From: Fonsecaea monophora
Lineage: Eukaryota; Ascomycota; Eurotiomycetes; Chaetothyriales; Herpotrichiellaceae
Assembly: GCF_001642475.1 (NCBI RefSeq)
Contig: NW_019173972.1
Span: 62,001-126,000 of the forward strand
Direction of reading: 5' to 3'
DNA: 64,000 bases
The notes beneath the pieces were generated by a model. That model was not told where the DNA came from, did no database searches, and saw only the letters and a program-made list of their open reading frames with translations. Positions within the stretch are counted from its first letter, which is position 1. Every line of letters begins with the position of its first letter. The translations under genes and the position numbers were made by a program. This document shows positions 57,783 to 64,000 of the stretch, piece after piece.

Positions 57783-58567
57783 GTGAAGTGGGCGGGATAG
57801 ACTCGTCATCATGATTGATGTATCACCCTGTCACTGTACAGTTGACTTGACGCGGGGCCTCAAAAGTTCTTTTTGCTACGTTGACAAACATTAGACTGCA
57901 GGAACAGGCTTAATGTGTACTATGTATGGATCAGATACAACGCAGCTCTGAAGATCGATAAGACTGATCATCTGTCCATTCATTCGAAGACCTTCTTCCT
58001 GTACTTCTGTCACGTTGTCACCGCATTGCGTCTAGATAGTAGTTATGAACCATTGCATCTGCGCCTTGCGTAATTGCAACATCCAAGTATCGCTCGAGGC
58101 TCGTAGATTAGTTCATGAAGTATAAACTGCACTGCCCTATCCACCTGTTTCATAGGAATGAGTACAGGGTATCAATGTAGACAGGTCGGGTCGGGTAGAC
58201 AGGGACATAGTGACAGAGCGACAAAGTCAGGAGTTGGTTCATTAGGTCTTTGGTAGACCTACCAGGGATATTCAAAGAGTATGAAGATGAAGATAGGCGG
58301 GTCTTGCAAGCCGCGCGGTTCTTTGCATAGTACCGTACTCAAATTCTGTCGTGGCATTCCCTTACTTACTGCTAGATAGGAGAGCTGCTCTTTCGGAGTC
58401 ATATCCTGAGCAGCCTCCAGAAAGGCTCACCTAGGCGAGTTCATATCAAGCTGTGCATTCCAATGCGCGGGTGGATCTTCAATGGGGGGGAAGCAAAAAC
58501 AAGGACAGGGAGTTTGGCGGGGGTGTTACTGCGTAGAAAATCAAAAGTCTGCGTTCGACCCGTGCTG
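57783..58567. other. Intergenic, convergent
   Basis: 785 bases between P450 and HET gene 3' ends. No gene seen. Confidence 0.5.
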
Positions 58568-59866
58568 TCAAGTCTTGTTCAGACTTGGGGCTGGCGCCGT
58601 TCCAGGAGTGGCAGGCCACTTGCCCGTCTGTTGTGCCTTGTCGCGCCACGAAAGGACATGGTCTCTCTTCTCTTCCCAGCTCCAATCCGTATCATAGCGT
58701 TCGTAGTCGATCCCAAAGAACTTTTCCACGGCTCCGTCTGATAACATGTCACTCACAATATCCAGTGCCGGTGTCTCGACGCCCTCTGGGTCATCGAGAA
58801 GAAGGTCGATCACTTGAAGTCTGTCCGCCAATGGCATTGCCAGACTCTTGTCGAGCTGGTACGACAGCAGCAAGAACTCGGCGATGTTGTTCCGGACGCT
58901 GTCGTAGGCCAACAGGGCGGCTTTCAGAATGTCGGCGCAGAGTTTAGGGAGAGACATCTTGTAGTCGACACGGATGGCACTGCGCATGCTCGTGCTGTGC
59001 AGGATTGCTCGGAGCGAGAAGATCTTGTCCCTAGGCTCGAGGCACTCGGTGTTTTCCGTGGCGTACAGATATCCCTGCAATTCGCGGTGGCCTTCCCATT
59101 CCACATCAGACAGGTGGGAGGGGTCTTGGGCAAACTTGTGGGCGACTCTGGAGTCGTCCAGCTTGGTTAACTTCCTCGTCCAGCCCTGATCGAATCGCAT
59201 CACGTCGGTGAATCTATACTTCAGAAGGTGGCCCCACGAGATCTTGTCCGAGCCGCAGCAAATCATCAACTCGCGGGCACAGACAATCTCGGCGACGATC
59301 CAAGTCCTCTGCCAGTAGCGACGGTTCATGAACCGAGCCAGTGCGTCGTATCTGCGCCGGAACTCGGTACGGTTGGTGTCAAACAGATTAGCCGCAGCTT
59401 CTTCCGACATGTTGAAGAGGATCTCGCTCGAGTCAGCGTGCTCGCCCAGCCAAGCCAGCACCGTCGCGGCGTTCTGAAAGATATCGCCTATCATTTTGAC
59501 CTGTTGGGCCTTCTCGTCCGCATCGTCCTGGCGGATACTAATGGCATCGACCCAGACAAGCCTGGGCTTTGTGGGGAAGCGAAAGCGTCGAAGAGCTTGG
59601 TCCAGATTCAACCGGAGGGGGACCTCGTTCCCATCCACTCGGACGGAGTTGGGCGATGTCTCGTCACCCCATGTGTAAGATATACATTCGTACTTGGGGC
59701 ACGAGAGCGCGGCTATATCCACCACAGCGATCGAGGCCTCGAGAGGGTCGTCGTACGACCCGGGCTCGAGCCGCAGGAGTCTCGTAGAGGAAGAGGAGGG
59801 GAGGGTCGAATAGAGCTTCTGTGCTATCGAAGGGTCGAGCCGGGCGTCTTGGAATATTGTTTCCAT
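58568..59866 (-). CDS. Heterokaryon incompatibility (HET) domain protein
   Basis: A single exon of 432 residues starting METIFQDARLDPS. The HET domain (about 57-205) shows its three conserved blocks: YECISYTWGDE, RLVWVDAISIRQDD with QQVKMIGDIFQNA, and FMNRRYWQRTWIVAEIV. HET proteins trigger programmed death when incompatible hyphae fuse; most family members have no known partner. No NACHT, WD or other C-terminal module is present; the C-terminal half is a generic alpha-helical region. Block 3 has IVAEI where WVxQE is usual. Confidence 0.9.
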   Translation of the reverse strand: METIFQDARLDPSIAQKLYSTLPSSSSTRLLRLEPGSYDDPLEASIAVVDIAALSCPKYECISYTWGDETSPNSVRVDGNEVPLRLNLDQALRRFRFPTKPRLVWVDAISIRQDDADEKAQQVKMIGDIFQNAATVLAWLGEHADSSEILFNMSEEAAANLFDTNRTEFRRRYDALARFMNRRYWQRTWIVAEIVCARELMICCGSDKISWGHLLKYRFTDVMRFDQGWTRKLTKLDDSRVAHKFAQDPSHLSDVEWEGHRELQGYLYATENTECLEPRDKIFSLRAILHSTSMRSAIRVDYKMSLPKLCADILKAALLAYDSVRNNIAEFLLLSYQLDKSLAMPLADRLQVIDLLLDDPEGVETPALDIVSDMLSDGAVEKFFGIDYERYDTDWSWEEKRDHVLSWRDKAQQTGKWPATPGTAPAPSLNKT

Positions 59867-62800
59867 TTTCGGTCGACAGGTACGCGGCGGACCCTACATA
59901 TTACTGTACAAGTGGCGATTAAACCTCAAGGACGGGCGTATATAATTAGGGGGGCTGGTAGGTTGGACCAACAAGGTCACCCTAGTGTGCCTGCGCTAAG
60001 AAACTTGATGAGACGATTGATCGGTACGAGTACGATGCAAGATGCTACTGTACGAGGTACACACTCGTAGGCAGGATTACAAGCACAAAACTAGAGGTGG
60101 GGCCTGCGTGTGTGTTCGCCGAGTCTCTTTGTTATCCACGTGGTTGCCTGCTCTCCACACCGCTATCACCACTACCAGGACGGAGTACGCTACCGCCAGG
60201 ATGGCACCCAGACGCGGTAGTTGTTTTTGCGACTAGCGCCTGGACTTGGGGAAAAGAAAGATACCTAGTAATCAACGAGGTACTTGCCGAGGAAATATAA
60301 AGGATGCCAAATGGGTCATGCGTCCGGACGATAGGATGAGGTGTAGTGAAGGAAGTGGGGAGGGAATTTCTGGTTCTTGCCACCGAAGGACCCAAGTTTT
60401 ATGCGTGCCGCGTAGGTACAATTGCATAGCGGTTTTTTATGAATGACTGGAGAAATCAACGTCGATCTTCCTGGTACGGGTGACGGGGTATTATTATTCC
60501 AGACACGGATGAGGACGGCGCACAGATGCTGGTCAGCATGAGGAGAGAAATTGACCACAATTAAGAATGTCTGGGAAAAAGAGTTCCCACTTTTGTTTTT
60601 GCCAATCTCGCAATTGAACACGCAAGCCCCCCTCCTGGCAAACCTGAAAAGGTGCTCGCCCACAAGGTGTTTTGCTCAGCAAAGAAAAGAAACGGAAAAC
60701 GTAATCTCGTTATCACTGGTCAGTTGATCATTCCGTGTCATTTACGGGTCCGGATGTGCCAAGTCCAACGCGGCTTGGCTGATACCCAAGCCCGCTTGAC
60801 TGGGACCCCGTTCGCTTTTTGACTTTGGTGGCTGTAATCATGCTTAACAAGAGGCTTAAGCCTAAGCGGAGATGCTCCGGCATTGCTTGCGCGAGGTAAA
60901 GCCGAGGCGACTTGGGGTCTGGCCATCGCCCGTTGAAACAGGTCAATGCTGCCATAATCACCACCATGAGCAGTTTCACCAGTCCAACCTGTGAAGTGAA
61001 ACCGAAAAAGTTGGCTGGGAAAGGGGCCTTGAAAGAGGGTGGAATTTGTTCCGGATCATGGGTGGGAACATGGGCCAGGGACGCAGATGCCTAGAAACGG
61101 ACCAAGCATTCAAGGGGGCGTCTGGGAAAGCGCCGAGACACGACATTACGCAGATGCCCAGGCGCCCAGCGGCGAGTCAGATTGGCAATTGGCACGAGGG
61201 TCGTCAAAACTAAGAACACCAAGCGAAACCCAAGAGCCACCAAGACTGTTGGCGCCTTGGCTAGCGTAATGCCAAGCATTCTGCATTGGCGATGTCGGCC
61301 TGGTGGAAGGGAAGTGTGGCTGGCACATGGGTTGCCTGTTATTGAGAAAAATATCGAGGAGAAGATACGAGTAAGTGCCACCTGGATATCTAGGCAATAA
61401 TGCCAGAGACCCTCGTGTCAGCATTACCTATGGTACATCGTCGATGCGCACCTGTCAAAACGAAAGGGAGTGGTGTCCCTTCCCCTTCGCTTCCGAACCT
61501 TTCCTGATGCCAAGCCCTTGGATGGGGTGTTAGTTTGACTCAGGCTTTTTGCCCAGGGCGTCATGCCACGACAATATTTCTCCGTGCGCAAGTAATATTG
61601 GAGAGTCACTCCGAAAATTGCAAGGCCACCAGTTATTGGCCGTCAAAGGACACGGAGTCCTTTGCCAGGAAAGACCCAACAAGAAATGGGAATCAATTTC
61701 CCTTTCGGTAGGCAGGCAGACGCGCTGATCCCCAACAAGGGGACGATCCTCGTGATTTGGATTTCAAGGGTAGAAGTTTAAAACGATAACTCGGTATATG
61801 GATTTTTCTTGGAGGGATTCCGTGTATCGGAGTACGACTCATCTCCTCGCCAGTTGAGTGAGAGATCGATTGAGGGCCAGAATTTCTTTTTCCCGCGGTT
61901 ATCGGGCCCTCTGAATACCGGGTCTCCCTCTCCCCCTACGAAACGGTGCGCTGCTCGCTTACAGCGCCCAGCGATCGAAGGCTCGGCGCTGACCCAGTAA
62001 AGAATGGCGGTCACTGGCCCGTCTCCAGCTAGTGCTGCGGGCATTGGGTTAAGCATAAGCCTAGTGTGCAAGCTTGACCCGCTGCGGAAGTGGCATACCT
62101 GTAGGAACACCTCTCCAAGGCCCAGGGCCCAGCCAAGGGGTCCACTCGAAAGGCCAGAGTCCCTCCCACACTACGGGCTTGAACTTCTTCTATTTGTCTG
62201 CCTCTGCTGGCAGTCTGGTCATTTTTCACAGCTGTTCTCACGTTCCCAACTTTGTTCTCACGAATCGGTGCTGCCGGCCGTGCCAGACTGTGATCTCCCC
62301 AAGACCACAGACCACGTAATATCCGACCGCGAGTCTATCCTTGATACCGCAGATATTCCCATTGGCTCCACGCCGCTCACCAAGACTTGTTTGAGTGTGC
62401 CCACTTGCCTTGTAATGGGCCTTTCCATTTGCATTATTAGAAGCCATCTCTCCAGCATTTCCTCGGTTTCTATCTTGGACCCTTGTCGATTTCCCAACCC
62501 CCGAGCAGTTTACGCCTAGCCTTCTCCCCCGTCTCAAACACTGTCCAAGAGACAGTTCAGTCAACTGAGCCTCCGCTATCAAGCATCGCGACTTACGGAG
62601 AGATAACTTTTGCGCCGGAGAGAAAAAAGTCAATATCTCAGAAGCACGACGGGCAAGACTGGGTTGCGTCTTGCAGTTGCAGAAAGGGAACGCGTTGGAC
62701 TTTGGCAAATGGGCGCGGCGAGCTGAAGTGTCTGCGCCAAAGCATTCAGCCCGCCGCGATTGACGGAACGAGGTCCAACTTGACGATCACGTACGCGACA

Positions 62801-62874
62801 GTGAGCGGACCCCTTCCGGGTGAACTAGTCGCTTCGGCGGAACTGGAGAAAGGGTTTTCCAGATCATACGCACA
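59867..62874. promoter_or_regulatory. 3-kb upstream region of GTI1
   Basis: Long non-coding stretch shared by HET (divergent) and GTI1. TACGAGGTA is at 60051. A 171-codon ATG frame at about 62004-62519 is open but unrecognised and may be chance or leader. The 62500-62870 part is likely GTI1 5' UTR. Confidence 0.45.
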
Positions 62875-64000
62875 ATGGAGACATACAACGGTCTCGTTCG
62901 TACGCCGACAGACGCCATCATCCTCTTCGAAGCCTGCAGGTTGGGCATACTCCCTCGAGTCCAGCGGAGATTGTCAGAGAAAGAGAGACAATCCATCAGA
63001 TCTGGCTCGGTCTTTGTTTGGGATGAGCGCGAAGCGGGAATGCGGCGATGGACCGATGGCAAGAGTTGGAGTGCAAGTCGTGTCTCGGGCAGCTTCTTGA
63101 CTTATCGGGAAATGGAAGGCAAAAGAGGAGGAAACTCATACGTGAATACGGCCAATCGTGGCGCCAAAACCCCCGAAAATGGTCAAGACGATCCTTCGCA
63201 GTCTGGTGAGGGCGAGGAGGGACCCGACGGCTATCGGTACAAGCCTGATGGCCTGATGAAGCAGTCCTTCAGTATCACCACTTCCCAAGGCCAACACCTA
63301 CATCTCATCAGCTACTACTCCCGAACACATCCAGCCTCCCAGGTCTTGCGACAGCCAAGCACCGATCCCAATCTGGCCTCGATACAACCCGCGAAAGGCA
63401 TGTATCCAGAATCCACCATCAACGATCAATCAACGGTCCCTGCCGTCACTCGATCGCCCATGTTAGGGGCTCCAGGATATGTCATCTCTCCAGGTGCCCC
63501 AGGGTATCACCGCCCAAGCCCTGCTCCGCCGCAAGCATATATTCCACCCGGCTACATCCCTCACCCAGCCTACATCTACCCAATCAGTCCCATGCACACC
63601 CCTCCTCCCGGACACTATCTACAGCCATATGCTATTCAGGCAGGCCTGCCCCCTCTTGCATTCACCCCCGCGCCATATCCTCCACCACACCACCTATCAC
63701 TCAGCCAAGCACCACCGTCCTCTTTCGATCAGCGTCCCTTACGAAACTCAGACTCGAGGTCGTCAATTCCTCCCCCTTTACCACCTGCCACTTCCCCGCA
63801 GGCTCCCCTGAGCGCTTACACTGTCAGCCAACCCCCTCCGCCAGTATACCAATCCAGCCCTGCTCCTCCAGTCAATACGCAAGCTCCTGAAGCTGCTAGT
63901 GAAAACGCAGGCACGGGGATACAAATAGATCCGCGCTTGACCACTCCTACTACCTATGGGGCTGATACCCAGACGAACGGCGCTAATGGCAAGAGCGAAG
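62875..64000 (+). CDS. GTI1: WOPR-domain transcription factor of the Gti1/Pac2 type, 3' partial
   Basis: ATG 62875 opens a frame that runs unbroken off the right edge (375 full codons). Both halves of the WOPR domain are seen: the first (1-83) reads METYNGLVRTPTDAIILFEA, RSGSVFVWDEREAGMRRWTDG and SRVSGSFLTYREMEG; the second (about 118-150) reads DGYRYKPDGLMKQSFSI and HLHLISYYSR. These match the Gti1/Pac2 branch rather than the Wor1/Ryp1 branch, which carries different loop residues. WOPR proteins bind DNA directly and govern morphogenesis, conidiation or virulence in ascomycetes. After residue 160 the chain is Pro/Tyr/Gln-rich (a PPGYIPHPAYIYP-like stretch), which fits an activation region. 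Confidence 0.95.
   Translation, partial: METYNGLVRTPTDAIILFEACRLGILPRVQRRLSEKERQSIRSGSVFVWDEREAGMRRWTDGKSWSASRVSGSFLTYREMEGKRGGNSYVNTANRGAKTPENGQDDPSQSGEGEEGPDGYRYKPDGLMKQSFSITTSQGQHLHLISYYSRTHPASQVLRQPSTDPNLASIQPAKGMYPESTINDQSTVPAVTRSPMLGAPGYVISPGAPGYHRPSPAPPQAYIPPGYIPHPAYIYPISPMHTPPPGHYLQPYAIQAGLPPLAFTPAPYPPPHHLSLSQAPPSSFDQRPLRNSDSRSSIPPPLPPATSPQAPLSAYTVSQPPPPVYQSSPAPPVNTQAPEAASENAGTGIQIDPRLTTPTTYGADTQTNGANGKSE

Noticed and set aside
1..64000. CRISPR arrays, insertion sequences or intact transposons
   Set aside because: No spaced direct repeats, transposase, reverse transcriptase or long terminal repeats are visible; tandem repeats are simple microsatellites.

Overview
The window is nuclear DNA of a filamentous ascomycete (Pezizomycotina). 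The evidence is short GT-AG introns of about 45-110 nt with CTAAC/CTGAC-like branch sites, compact genes on both strands, and fungus-specific families: a WOPR regulator of the Gti1/Pac2 type, a HET-domain protein, a siderophore-type MFS transporter and a microsomal P450. A Eurotiomycetes or black-yeast-like source is plausible but is inference only.

Layout: 1-7.3 kb holds the 3' part of an FAD-dependent oxidoreductase, a cyclophilin-40 gene (CPR6) with a 10-nt microexon, an unrecognised gene interrupted by an in-frame TAG, and a small conserved-looking gene behind a TATA box and a CAG tract. From 7.3 to 15.9 kb and from 17.2 to 25.3 kb I see almost no convincing genes; these blocks are rich in microsatellites and short motifs. 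They flank one AKR7-type aldo-keto reductase. From 25 to 43 kb lies a dense housekeeping block: a nuclear Cys/coiled-coil protein, RTF1, COQ7, two small 'MC...' proteins, a divergent protein kinase, the SAGA subunit NGG1/ADA3, a membrane RING-H2 protein and FRG1. From 43.8 to 60 kb is more accessory: an APH-fold kinase, a PMP3 peptide, a cupin, a siderophore transporter with a frameshift, SPC98/GCP3, a P450 and a HET protein. The right edge carries the 5' two thirds or more of GTI1, a WOPR transcription factor that is open to the window end.

Working together: RTF1 (Paf1 complex) and NGG1 (SAGA) both act on transcription through chromatin. COQ7 makes ubiquinone in mitochondria. CPR6 is an Hsp90 co-chaperone. 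SPC98 nucleates microtubules. The siderophore transporter has an exact ATCAGATAA site, the known target of iron-sensing GATA repressors, about 0.5 kb upstream. No multi-gene novel system is evident; the strongest oddities are the microexon, two reading-frame interruptions, and an apparent intergenic family of TAC-NNN-GTA 9-mers.
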